Positions 1-7,319 are shown, counted from the first letter of the stretch. The stretch is DNA of 7,695 nucleotides from CAYONM01 sp964405325 (GCA_964405325.1 CAYONM010000176.1:1-7695), one strand, 5' to 3'. The notes: generated by a model not told the origin, from the sequence alone. Program-made: numbers and translations.

Positions 1-171
1 AGGACCTGCGGTCCGCACCTCCGACCGAGGACCGGTTTTTGGCGGAAAATGCGCGGAGCGCCGCCAAAAACGCTCGCGAAGCGAGCGAACCGCGACGGAG
101 GAGCATGGGACCGAAGCCCGGCTGGCGGGTGCGCCGGAGGCGCGAGGGGGCGAAGCCTCCTTTGAGGGAGG
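1..171 (-). repeat. Palindrome-rich repeat copy A, cut by the left window edge
   Basis: Read on the minus strand, this segment aligns module by module with the repeats at 7200-7541. It contains a CCCTCAAAGG start, a GGGGGC/GCCTCC hairpin (146-160, GAA loop), GCGCC-GGA-GGCGC (131-143), CGCTCGC-GAA-GCGAGCG (71-87) and an 11-bp stem GTTTTTGGCGG/CCGCCAAAAAC (35-45 with 61-71). Positions 1-30 are the exact reverse complement of 7244-7273. The outer end near 164-178 is a degenerate version of the terminal repeat of copy C (two extra bases). The other terminus lies beyond position 1, so the copy is incomplete here. A reading frame runs through it but only translates the repeat, and I do not call it a gene. 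Confidence 0.85.
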
Positions 172-197
172 AAAGCCTCACACCGCTGTGCACCAAC

Positions 198-232
198 AAA
201 AACCCCCACGAAGCAAACTTCGAGGGGGTTTT
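198..232 (-). terminator. Intrinsic terminator of ppdK
   Basis: On the minus strand the hairpin has a CGAAG/CTTCG inner stem (209-213 with 218-222), a 4-nt loop (214-217), one A-A mismatch, a CCCCC/GGGGG stem (203-207 with 224-228) and flanking A/T pairs. It is followed on the minus strand by a T run (202-198). It lies about 30 bp past the ppdK stop codon. The symmetric A and T tracts mean it could also stop plus-strand transcripts. Confidence 0.88.
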
Positions 233-261
233 CAATTGGCGGCTTGCGTGCTCAGTGACCG

Positions 262-3054
262 TCAGCTCTGAACAGCTATTTTGGCTGCAGCCAGGCGTGC
301 AACTGGCACGCGGTACGGGCTACAACTGACATAATTCAGACCAAGTTGATGACAAAAGGCAATGGATGATGGATCGCCACCGTGTTCGCCACAAATACCC
401 AGCTTGATATCGCTGCGAGTCGCACGGCCACCTTCGACACCCAGCTGCATCAGCTTGCCAACGCCCGTGATATCCAAGCTGGCGAAGGGGTTGCTCTTCA
501 CGATGCCGACTTCCGGACGCTGGTAGTAGGGCAGAAAGCTCCCGGCGTCATCACGGCTCATACCCAGCGCAGTCTGCGTCAGGTCATTGGTTCCGAAGCT
601 GAAGAATTGCGCATGTTTCGCGATCTGATCGGCAGTCAGCGCCGCACGCGGCACCTCGACCATGGTTCCGACCATGTAGTCGACGCTGCTATCACTCTGC
701 TCCATAACCTCCTTGGCAACGCGATGAACCACTTCCAGCTGCATCTCGAGTTCGCGCTCGAAGCCGACTAGCGGGATCATGATCTCAGGCTTGGGCGCGA
801 TGCCCTGTTTGGCCACGGTGACCGCTGCCTGGAAGAGGGCGCGAGCCTGCATTTCGGTGATTTCCGGATACACCACACCCAAACGGCAGCCACGATGACC
901 GAGCATGGGGTTTGATTCGTGCAACGAGGCACAGCTGGCTTCAATGCGAGCGTAGTCCAACCCGAGTTTGGCGGCCAAGGCTTCTTTCTGGTCTTTGCTA
1001 TTGGGCAGGAACTCATGCAGCGGTGGGTCCAACAGGCGAACGGTCACCGGCTTGTCCCCCATGGCTTGGAACAGGCCCTCGAAATCCTGTTGTTGGATCG
1101 GCAGTAGTTTCTTCAGCGCACCGGTAAAGTGCTCGATCGCCAGGTGATACTCATTGCCCAGCAAGTGCTCGTCGTCCGGCCGTTCGGCCAGCTTGACTTT
1201 GTACTCGGCATACTCGGCGGCGAACATGATCATTTCACGCACATCGTCGATGCGATCCCCTTCGAAGAACATGTGCTCGGTTCGGCACAGACCAATGCCT
1301 TCGGCACCGAAGGCAACCGCTTTCGTGGCTTGATCGGGCTGGTCCGCGTTGGTCCGGATGCCCAACTTACGATACTTGTCTGCCAAGGTCATGACGAAGT
1401 CATAATAGCGGAACAGGGGGCTTTCTTCAGGTTTCAGACTCTTTTCGATCAGCACCTGGATCAGCTCGGAGGGGGCTGTCTCGATCTTGCAGGCGTAGAT
1501 ACCACCGGTGGTACCGTTGATGGAGATGAAATCCCCTTCCTTCACGGTCACACCCCGGCAACTCATGGTACCGGCCTGGTAGTCGATCTGGAGTTCGCCG
1601 GCACCAGCAACGCAGACTTTACCCATCTGCCGCGCAACCACCGCCGCATGCGAGCTGACGCCGCCCTTGGCGGTCAGGATACCGGCAGCAGCGATCATGC
1701 CGCGCAGGTCTTCAGGGCTGGTCTCGATACGCGCGAGAATCACCGGACCGTGTTGGGCCCTTTTTTCCGCCTTCTCCGCCGAAAAGACCAGGGTGCCGGT
1801 CGCCGCTCCCGGGCCAGCCGGCAAGCCATGCGTCAGGCACTCGTTAGCAGCGGCTTCGTAGGCATCCTTGTCGAAGATCGGCGCCAACAGCTGCTCGATG
1901 GCCTCGGGATCAGCGGAGCGGACCGCATGATCTTCGCTCATCAGGCCTTCTGAGACCATGTCGTGCGCGATCTTGACGTAGGCCTGCGCTGTGCGTTTGC
2001 CATTACGGGTCTGCAACAGGAATAATTGTTTCTGTTCGATGGTGAATTCGAAGTCCTGAACGTCACCGAATTCCTTCTCTAATTTTATGCGTGTCTCTTC
2101 CAATTCCTTAAAGGTATCCATCCAATTGGGATTTTTCGACATATCTGTAATTTTCAAGGGGGTGCGGATACCGGCGACCACGTCCTCACCCTGAGCGTTG
2201 ATTAAATATTCACCGTAGAATTCATTATCACCATTGGCCGGATTGCGCGTAAAAGCTACGCCAGTTCCGGAATCGTCACCCATGTTGCCAAAAACCATGG
2301 ATTGAACGTTGACCGCAGTGCCCCATTCCGTGGGGATCTTGTACTTCGCACGGTACAAGATGGCACGATCGTTCATCCAGCTGCCAAATACCGCACCAAC
2401 AGCGCCATGCAGCTGATCCCAAGGATCATTGGGAAATACACTACCGGTCTGATCTTTGATAACCCGCTTGAAGTCGATGACGACTTTGCGCCAGTCATCT
2501 TCTTCCAGATCACAGTCTTCTGCTACACCCTTGTCTGCTTTTGCTTTTTCGATAATCGCGTCAAAGGGATCGGCATCGTGCTCCCTCTCTTTTTCCACGC
2601 CCATCACCACATCACCGTACATCTGGATGAAGCGACGGTAGCAGTCCCAGGCCCAACGACCATTACCGCTCTTCTCTTTGATCGCCTCGACCGTGATGTC
2701 ATTCATGCCCAGGTTGAGAATGGTATCCATCATGCCCGGCATAGATTCGCGCGCACCCGAGCGCACCGCCACCAGAACCGGATCTTTGGCATCACCAAAG
2801 CGCTTACCCAGCTGCTTTTCAATGGCCGTCATGGCAGCTTTGATCTGTTGATCCAACACCGCCGGATACGTCCGATCGTGCTGGTAATAATAGGTGCAGA
2901 CCTCGGTGGAGATGGTGAAGCCGGGCGGCACGTTGAAGCCCTTCCGACTCATTTCCGCCAGGTTGGCACCCTTGCCGCCGAGCAGGGGCTTCATGCCACC
3001 ATTGCCATCAGCGGCACCGCCGCCGAAAGAATACACGTATTTATCGTCTGCCAT
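262..3054 (-). CDS. ppdK: Pyruvate, phosphate dikinase
   Basis: This cytoplasmic enzyme interconverts pyruvate + ATP + Pi with phosphoenolpyruvate + AMP + PPi, linking glycolysis and gluconeogenesis. The 930 residues match the full family length. Visible in order are the N-terminal nucleotide-binding domain, with GGKGANLAEM near 26-35 and RSGARESMPGMMDT at 98-111, and the swivelling phosphohistidine domain with GGVSSHAAVVAR at 464-475, catalytic His469. The C-terminal pyruvate/PEP barrel has RTEHMFF at 591-597, the family signature RLLDPPLHEFLP at 673-684, GHRGCRLGV at 719-727, SFGTNDLTQTALG at 819-831, and GICGEHGGDP at 886-895 with the catalytic Cys888. The usual Thr two residues before the catalytic His is Ser467. 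The start is set by GAGGGA six bases upstream (3061-3066). It follows the nucleotidyltransferase gene on the same strand after 114 bp and may be transcribed from its own promoter there. No damage is visible. Confidence 0.97.
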   Translation of the reverse strand: MADDKYVYSFGGGAADGNGGMKPLLGGKGANLAEMSRKGFNVPPGFTISTEVCTYYYQHDRTYPAVLDQQIKAAMTAIEKQLGKRFGDAKDPVLVAVRSGARESMPGMMDTILNLGMNDITVEAIKEKSGNGRWAWDCYRRFIQMYGDVVMGVEKEREHDADPFDAIIEKAKADKGVAEDCDLEEDDWRKVVIDFKRVIKDQTGSVFPNDPWDQLHGAVGAVFGSWMNDRAILYRAKYKIPTEWGTAVNVQSMVFGNMGDDSGTGVAFTRNPANGDNEFYGEYLINAQGEDVVAGIRTPLKITDMSKNPNWMDTFKELEETRIKLEKEFGDVQDFEFTIEQKQLFLLQTRNGKRTAQAYVKIAHDMVSEGLMSEDHAVRSADPEAIEQLLAPIFDKDAYEAAANECLTHGLPAGPGAATGTLVFSAEKAEKRAQHGPVILARIETSPEDLRGMIAAAGILTAKGGVSSHAAVVARQMGKVCVAGAGELQIDYQAGTMSCRGVTVKEGDFISINGTTGGIYACKIETAPSELIQVLIEKSLKPEESPLFRYYDFVMTLADKYRKLGIRTNADQPDQATKAVAFGAEGIGLCRTEHMFFEGDRIDDVREMIMFAAEYAEYKVKLAERPDDEHLLGNEYHLAIEHFTGALKKLLPIQQQDFEGLFQAMGDKPVTVRLLDPPLHEFLPNSKDQKEALAAKLGLDYARIEASCASLHESNPMLGHRGCRLGVVYPEITEMQARALFQAAVTVAKQGIAPKPEIMIPLVGFERELEMQLEVVHRVAKEVMEQSDSSVDYMVGTMVEVPRAALTADQIAKHAQFFSFGTNDLTQTALGMSRDDAGSFLPYYQRPEVGIVKSNPFASLDITGVGKLMQLGVEGGRATRSDIKLGICGEHGGDPSSIAFCHQLGLNYVSCSPYRVPVARLAAAKIAVQS

Positions 3055-3060
3055 GTTGGA

Positions 3061-3066
3061 TCCCTC
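3061..3066 (-). promoter_or_regulatory. Ribosome binding site of ppdK
   Basis: GAGGGA on the minus strand lies 6 nt before the ATG at 3054, which supports this start. Just upstream, 3076-3092 forms a small GGTGC/GCACC hairpin with a 7-nt loop in the likely leader. Its role is unknown. Confidence 0.6.
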
Positions 3067-3143
3067 GAGATCTTTGGTGCTGAGTTGGCACCTGAATTGG
3101 TGAGAATGGTCTGTGCCGAACGACCTTAGACAGGTGTCACAAC

Positions 3144-3149
3144 GGTCAA
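3144..3149 (-). promoter_or_regulatory. Possible -35 element for ppdK
   Basis: TTGACC on the minus strand lies in the 114-bp gap between the nucleotidyltransferase and ppdK. A -10 hexamer at a normal distance is poor (TAAGGT after 15 nt), so this is only a weak candidate. The gap is long enough for a separate promoter, and no terminator was seen in it, so read-through from the upstream gene is also possible. Confidence 0.2.
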
Positions 3150-3168
3150 TTGCAAGTGGTCTGGGCTT

Positions 3169-4380
3169 TCACGGATTTTCGCACTGCTCGTGCTGCAACC
3201 AAGCCTCGGCCTCGGCCTGATTGCGGACCTGGCCGGCCAGTTGCGCGTCCAGCAACTGCTCCAACAATTGTCCGATGCGAGGTCCCGGCGAGATCCCGGC
3301 CGCCAGCATCGCCCGACCATCCAACAGCGGTCTGCCCGGCCGTCGACGCACCAGCTGGTATTCAGTACGAAGGGTTTCGGTTTCGATCAGGCCGCTGCGC
3401 TGCAACCAACCCAACAGCTGGTCGATCGGTTCGGCCCAGGTCCACCAACGACGTCGCTGACGTTCACAGGCGTTGCCAGCAAGCAGATCGGCCAGCAGCT
3501 GGTGGAGGCGACTGATCCGACTGTGCGCCACCTTGGCCCACGACCAGCGATCGAGCCAAGCTGTCACGTCATCCCGACTGACACTCATCAGGGCGACCGC
3601 CGTCGCGACCACCGGGTCGCTTGCCACTTCTGGCCAGAGGGCCTCCCAGCTACCAGCTGGTGGCTTCCACTTCTGTGGCAACAGGCTCTGACGATGCCGA
3701 CTGCGTTGCAGCGATTGGAGCCAGACCCAGCCACGCGGATGTCCAATACCTTTGCACCATTCCTGCTGCAAACGCTCACGACTGACGCCGTTGAGATCCG
3801 TCGCTTCCACTGCCGCCAGCGTGATCGCCTCCCAGTCCAGGTCGTAATGCGCAACAAAACGAATGCCGCGCAAGACCCGCAACCGATCTTCACGCAGCCG
3901 GGCTGCGGCATCGCCAACACAGCGCAGTCGACGAGCGCGGATATCGGCCAATCCACCCACATGATCGCGCACCAGACCGCGCTCAGTGTCTAGATACAGG
4001 GCGTTGATACTGAAATCCCGCCGCCAGGCGTCTTGCTCTTCGCTCGCTGGATCGACCCCGCTGGGATGACGACCGTCGACATAGGCCCGGTCTGAGCGAA
4101 AGCTGGCTATCTCGGTATGTTCGCCCGGTGCATGCACAACGATGATCACGCCGAACTGCTTGCCCACCGCAATGGTCGCCGGAAACAATTGTTCGACCTG
4201 CTCGGGCGAAGCGGAGGTGCAGCAATCGATGTCATGGATCGGTACCCCACACAGCAGATCGCGGACACAGCCACCAACCGCGTAGGCCTGATGACCAGCA
4301 CGCTGCAGCTGTTGAATCACCGCTCGCGCTCGTTGCCAGATCGGTGTCTCGCTGGGTACTTCGATTGAGGTCTCGTCCAT
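3169..4380 (-). CDS. tRNA nucleotidyltransferase / poly(A) polymerase family protein (class II)
   Basis: This is a class II nucleotidyltransferase that adds CCA, or A residues, to RNA 3' ends, most likely tRNA maturation or repair. The 403 residues carry the family motifs in order: AVGGCVRD at 34-41, the metal-binding pair Asp50 and Asp52 in HDID, RRDFSINALYLD at 120-131 (nucleotide-selection region), DHVGGLADIRARRL at 139-152, and EDRLRVLRGIRF at 164-175. The C terminus has GPRIGQLLEQLLDAQLAG at 366-383, as in bacterial enzymes. I see no HD phosphohydrolase motif, so it resembles the short form. The frame stays open upstream to 4560, but similarity begins only after this ATG and a longer form would overlap the kinase coding region by over 100 bp, so I chose 4380. 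No good Shine-Dalgarno is visible. Sequence alone does not separate CCA-adding, A-adding and poly(A) polymerase activity, so no symbol is given. Confidence 0.93.
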   Translation of the reverse strand: MDETSIEVPSETPIWQRARAVIQQLQRAGHQAYAVGGCVRDLLCGVPIHDIDCCTSASPEQVEQLFPATIAVGKQFGVIIVVHAPGEHTEIASFRSDRAYVDGRHPSGVDPASEEQDAWRRDFSINALYLDTERGLVRDHVGGLADIRARRLRCVGDAAARLREDRLRVLRGIRFVAHYDLDWEAITLAAVEATDLNGVSRERLQQEWCKGIGHPRGWVWLQSLQRSRHRQSLLPQKWKPPAGSWEALWPEVASDPVVATAVALMSVSRDDVTAWLDRWSWAKVAHSRISRLHQLLADLLAGNACERQRRRWWTWAEPIDQLLGWLQRSGLIETETLRTEYQLVRRRPGRPLLDGRAMLAAGISPGPRIGQLLEQLLDAQLAGQVRNQAEAEAWLQHEQCENP

Positions 4381-4418
4381 ATTCACAAGCCTGCGAAGCG
4401 CATGCGACGAGCAATCTC

Positions 4419-4434
4419 TGGCACGACTGCTGCG
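4419..4434 (+). promoter_or_regulatory. Candidate sigma-54 (-24/-12) promoter for the kinase gene
   Basis: TGGCACG (4419-4425), four bases, then CTGC (4430-4433) matches the sigma-54 consensus TGGCACG-N4-TTGC with one mismatch and the required GG-N10-GC spacing. The predicted transcription start is near 4445, which leaves only about 10 nt before the kinase ATG. An 8-bp palindrome, CGCATGCG, lies upstream at 4399-4406. No activator gene is in the window, so this rests on the pattern alone. Confidence 0.4.
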
Positions 4435-4454
4435 TGGACGGTATCCTGGGTTCG

Positions 4455-5657
4455 ATGAACGATCAGCTGCAAGCCTGCCCCCGTTGTCAGGCGCCGGCCC
4501 AAGACGGCCAGTGCGCCCAGTGCGGCTGTCGCTTTGCCCGGCATCTGCAACAGACGCCAAACCAGGACGATGCCCGCCTGGGTGATCTGCTCGGATTCCT
4601 CAGCAATACCGGTTATCAGATCCAGGGTCGACTCGATGCTGGTGGTCAGGCGGTGGTTCTGGCCGGTATCCGTCGCTATGACGGCTTGCCCGTGGTGATC
4701 AAGACCCCACGGGACGATCGCGCTGATCCTCGCCGTCGCTTGTTGGACGAAGCTCGCGCCCTGACCAGCTGCCAGGATACGGCGGTGCCCAAATTGTTGG
4801 ATATCGATATCAGCCCAGGCAACCAGGCCGTACTGATCATGACCCGACAAGCCGGGTCCAGCCTCCGGCGCTGTCTCCAGGAGGGCAGGCTGGACGCTCA
4901 CGGTTTCCGTTTAGTTGCGCAGGATATCGCTCGCGTGCTTGCGCATATCGCCCCGTTGGGCCTGGTACATCGAGATATCAAACCCGATAATATCGTGCTG
5001 GATCCGGCCGGCGCCTCACTGATCGATTTCGGCTTGGCCCTGGTGGAAAGGCCACGTCAGGCCTGGGGTGAGCAGCGACAGACTCCCGTAGGTAGCCTGC
5101 TGGGTACACCACCCTATGTGGCCCCCGAACAACTGAGCCACCCCAGCCAAGTGGACCCACGCGCCGACTGGTACGCTTTTGGGGTGACCTTGGCCGAATG
5201 TCTGGCCAGCCTGAGCGGAACGCTGCCACGCCGCGAGCGGGCCAGCTGGCACACGCTGATCAAGGCGCTCCAGGCGGTGGATCCAGAACGACGTCCCCAT
5301 CCAGAACGAGTCAAGCGCCTGGTCAAGCAAGCACCAGTCAGTCACTGTTGCCACTGGCAAGCCCTCACCGCCAGCGCTTTAGCCATGCTTGCCCTCTGGG
5401 GTGGCGGCCACCTGCTGGTCCCATCTGGTCGATCGCGTCTGATCTCAGGCCGAGTGGATGCCGAAGGTGATCGCCTAGTACTACAACTGCCGGGTAGTGG
5501 CCAGTTGACCATCAGCGGCCAGGAACGGACCCGACTCCGTCTGCCGGGCGGTAGTCCCTGGACCAGCGGGCCACTGACTATCCGCGGCCAACCCGGCGAG
5601 CAGGTGCTGCTGTTCCTGCGCGATAGCGATGGTTTCTGGCAGGTACTCCTGGAGTAA
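4455..5657 (+). CDS. Zinc-ribbon Ser/Thr protein kinase with one membrane segment
   Basis: This is a predicted Hanks-type Ser/Thr kinase acting at the cytoplasmic membrane; its substrate is unknown. The 400 residues begin with a short zinc ribbon (Cys8-X2-Cys11, Cys20-X2-Cys23). The kinase domain spans about 55-290, with a Gly-rich loop (GRLDAGGQAVV, 58-68), the ATP-anchoring Lys83 in VVIKTP, Glu99 in the C helix, HRDIKPDNI at 172-180 with catalytic Asp174, DFG at 191-193, GTPPYVAPEQ at 217-226, and DPERRP at 276-281. All catalytic residues are present, so it should be active. A hydrophobic stretch at about 301-323 is a likely single membrane span. The remaining 75 or so residues look beta-rich and would lie outside the cytoplasm; I do not recognise that domain. 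The ATG at 4455 was chosen because the zinc ribbon starts directly after it; a start at 4344 would run into the divergent gene. There is no clear Shine-Dalgarno. The closing hairpin at 5672-5697 is shared with dnaN. Confidence 0.93.
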   Translation: MNDQLQACPRCQAPAQDGQCAQCGCRFARHLQQTPNQDDARLGDLLGFLSNTGYQIQGRLDAGGQAVVLAGIRRYDGLPVVIKTPRDDRADPRRRLLDEARALTSCQDTAVPKLLDIDISPGNQAVLIMTRQAGSSLRRCLQEGRLDAHGFRLVAQDIARVLAHIAPLGLVHRDIKPDNIVLDPAGASLIDFGLALVERPRQAWGEQRQTPVGSLLGTPPYVAPEQLSHPSQVDPRADWYAFGVTLAECLASLSGTLPRRERASWHTLIKALQAVDPERRPHPERVKRLVKQAPVSHCCHWQALTASALAMLALWGGGHLLVPSGRSRLISGRVDAEGDRLVLQLPGSGQLTISGQERTRLRLPGGSPWTSGPLTIRGQPGEQVLLFLRDSDGFWQVLLE

Positions 5658-5671
5658 AGCGCGACATTAAA

Positions 5672-5697
5672 CGCTTTTTTTCCGATCGAAAAAGGCG
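5672..5697 (-). terminator. Candidate terminator hairpin between convergent kinase and dnaN genes
   Basis: CGC-T-TTTTT pairs with AAAAA-G-GCG, with a further T-G pair, giving about 10 bp around a 6-nt loop (5682-5687). It lies 15 bp after the kinase stop and about 60 bp after the dnaN stop. On the minus strand it is followed by TTTAAT, a short T tract. The stem is AT-rich and two of its pairs are wobbles, so efficiency is doubtful. It is the only hairpin in the gap that I would consider. Confidence 0.4.
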
Positions 5698-5759
5698 CAA
5701 TTCACCACAGCTCAGCCAGAAGTGACCGGAACCCAGCTGGCGGCTGCGATGCACGTTAT

Positions 5760-6923
5760 TCAGGTCGGAAGCGTGATAGGCATGATCAGGAAGGTCACGC
5801 CCTCATCGCGCATGATGATCCCGCGTCCAGGGCCGTTCAACTCCATGGTGATATCTGGATTGGTGTAAACCTTGAGCACTTCCTGCAGGTAACCGGCATT
5901 CAAACCCAATCGCTGGCTGGTACCAGCATACTGGCAATTGATGGGAATTTCCGCCGTACCGCTGCTATGGGAGAAATTGCTCAACATCCCAAGCTCACCA
6001 TCCAAAGCCATGATGATCCCACGATTGGCCGAACTGGTCATCAGTGCGGTCCGTCGCACACCCGAGGCCAAGGCCGCTGTCTCGAAGGTGACCGCACTCT
6101 CGCCCTGACTGGGGATGGCATTGCGATACGAGGGATACACGCCTTCCACCAGGCGGCTCGTCAGTTCCACTTGGATCGTACTCCCCTCTTCCTGACCAGA
6201 CAACACCAAGCGGATGAAGATCAGGCTGCGTTCCACCGCCAAGGCCACCTCGCCAATGGCACCCTGGCCCAAGAGACGGCTGAGTTGATTGACGGTCAGC
6301 GCTGGTACCACGATGCTGCTCTCGCCCAGGCTGCCATACTGCTCGTCAGGTAACCGTGCCTCAGACAGCACTTTGCCATCGGTCGCGGTCATCAGGAACT
6401 CGCCATCCTGAACCGCCATATAAACACCTGACAGTACCGCCGAAGAACGATCCTTGTCGACCGCGAAGATGGTGCGACGGATCATCGCGACCATTGCCTC
6501 GGCTTGCACGGAAATGGTCTGGATCTGCTCCGGGAAGCCAGAGATCACCGGGAACTCTTCGCTGGCGAGTACCGGCAGATGATAGCGACCATCGGCGAGC
6601 ACGCATTCCAGCTGCATGCTATCGCCTTGTCGTTTCAACAGCAGATGGACATCGGTGGAGCGCGACTCCCGCAGAATACCGACCAGCTGTTTGGCTGGTA
6701 CCAGGATACTGCCGGAACACGTGGTCTGTACCCGACGGACGATGGCTCGTAATCCCACCTGTGAATCGGTTGCTGAGATCACGATTGCAGACTCGTCAAC
6801 CTGCAGATGCAGATTGCTGAGGATCTTCCTGATGTTGTTGTTGGGTACCACGCCTTCAGCTGCCTGCAAGGCAGTCAGGAATTCTTCACGTTGGCAACGG
6901 ACATCCAGATCCTGAGCTGACAT
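5760..6923 (-). CDS. dnaN: DNA polymerase III sliding clamp (beta subunit)
   Basis: This is the ring-shaped dimeric clamp that encircles DNA and tethers the replicative polymerase. The 387 residues are normal length and cover the three clamp folds. Typical segments are REEFLTALQAAEGVVP at 12-27, ATDSQVGLRA at 51-60, LPVLASEEFPVISGF at 116-130, ATDGKVLSEAR at 180-190, SRLVEGVYPSYRNAIPS at 256-272 (the conserved LI-G-FP-Y--V-P region), and a C-terminal MPITLP matching the MPMRL end of the family. The FP-VSGF and RRTIFAVDKDRS style resembles planctomycete clamps. The ATG at 6923 has AAGGA six bases upstream (6930-6934). No dnaA, recF or gyrB lies upstream; the sequence there is an AT-rich leader and then repeats. 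I infer a stand-alone, essential gene. Confidence 0.97.
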   Translation of the reverse strand: MSAQDLDVRCQREEFLTALQAAEGVVPNNNIRKILSNLHLQVDESAIVISATDSQVGLRAIVRRVQTTCSGSILVPAKQLVGILRESRSTDVHLLLKRQGDSMQLECVLADGRYHLPVLASEEFPVISGFPEQIQTISVQAEAMVAMIRRTIFAVDKDRSSAVLSGVYMAVQDGEFLMTATDGKVLSEARLPDEQYGSLGESSIVVPALTVNQLSRLLGQGAIGEVALAVERSLIFIRLVLSGQEEGSTIQVELTSRLVEGVYPSYRNAIPSQGESAVTFETAALASGVRRTALMTSSANRGIIMALDGELGMLSNFSHSSGTAEIPINCQYAGTSQRLGLNAGYLQEVLKVYTNPDITMELNGPGRGIIMRDEGVTFLIMPITLPT

Positions 6924-6929
6924 ATAAGA

Positions 6930-6934
6930 TCCTT
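6930..6934 (-). promoter_or_regulatory. Ribosome binding site of dnaN
   Basis: AAGGA on the minus strand lies 6 nt before the dnaN ATG, within a purine-rich tract. It is the clearest Shine-Dalgarno in the window and fixes the start at 6923. Confidence 0.7.
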
Positions 6935-6944
6935 CTTCCTTCTT

Positions 6945-6979
6945 CTTATAGGGTGAAAAAACCGTAAGAAAGCCGTAAG
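6945..6979 (-). promoter_or_regulatory. AT-rich dnaN promoter region with a tandem CTTACGG motif
   Basis: On the minus strand there are two 11-bp tandem units beginning CTTACGG (plus-strand CCGTAAG at 6962-6968 and 6973-6979). They are followed by a T run and TATAAG (6945-6950), a possible -10. No convincing -35 lies at the right distance. An alternative -10, TAAAAT, lies further upstream. The repeat period is one helical turn, which would suit a regulator binding one DNA face, but this is inference. Confidence 0.3.
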
Positions 6980-6992
6980 TGGTTATTTTATC

Positions 6993-7319
6993 ATGGTTTA
7001 TAGATATCGTAATTCTGACGGAAAGTCGTCGAATGTGACTGAGAGCTTAGGTTTCAATAAGCCGGCACAAGCTGTGGCTCGGCAAGCTGACAAGTCCGAT
7101 CGAAAGTGGTGGTTTACGGTTGGTTTTTTGGCTCGCACGGCAGCGGCCGTTTTCTGGGTAGTTATCGAGTTTCTTTCGTCGCGACTTGTCCGCTTTACGG
7201 GCATTTTTCAGCGCGTTTCGCGCATGATCGCCGAAAAACCATCCCTCGGTCGGAGGTGCGGACCGCAGGTCCTCGCGCTTGGACGCGCTCGCCTGGGCCA
7301 AACCAAATTTAATCTCTGA
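6993..7319 (+). CDS. Doubtful small ORF with a hydrophobic segment, running into the repeat
   Basis: This 108-codon frame diverges from dnaN. Residues 1-35 or so are polar. About 38-62 are hydrophobic (WWFTVGFLARTAAAVFWVV and beyond), which could be a membrane span. From roughly residue 70 onward it only translates repeat copy B. There is no clear ribosome binding site, and it resembles no family I know. It may be a small gene whose 3' end was replaced by the repeat, or simply an open frame. I favour non-coding. Confidence 0.15.
   Translation: MVYRYRNSDGKSSNVTESLGFNKPAQAVARQADKSDRKWWFTVGFLARTAAAVFWVVIEFLSSRLVRFTGIFQRVSRMIAEKPSLGRRCGPQVLALGRARLGQTKFNL

Noticed and set aside
1129..1953. Long open frame antisense to ppdK (also 382-771 and 2302-3129)
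   Set aside because: These are opposite-strand shadows of a strongly conserved GC-rich gene; their translations show no family features.
3058..3073. GGATCC, CTCGAG and AGATCT clustered before ppdK, like a cloning linker
   Set aside because: The cluster lies in the natural ribosome-binding region with ordinary sequence on both sides and no vector sequence, so chance is the simpler reading.
3086..3101. Second sigma-54-like match (TGGCACC-N4-TTGG) upstream of ppdK
   Set aside because: It points away from ppdK, into the 3' end of the neighbouring gene, and lacks the essential GC of the -12 element.
3190..3993. Open frame antisense to the nucleotidyltransferase gene
   Set aside because: It mirrors a gene with clear conserved motifs and has no domain or ribosome binding site of its own.
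6940..7020. Replication origin next to dnaN
   Set aside because: The stretch is AT-rich, but I found no convincing DnaA boxes (TTATNCACA) and no dnaA gene nearby.
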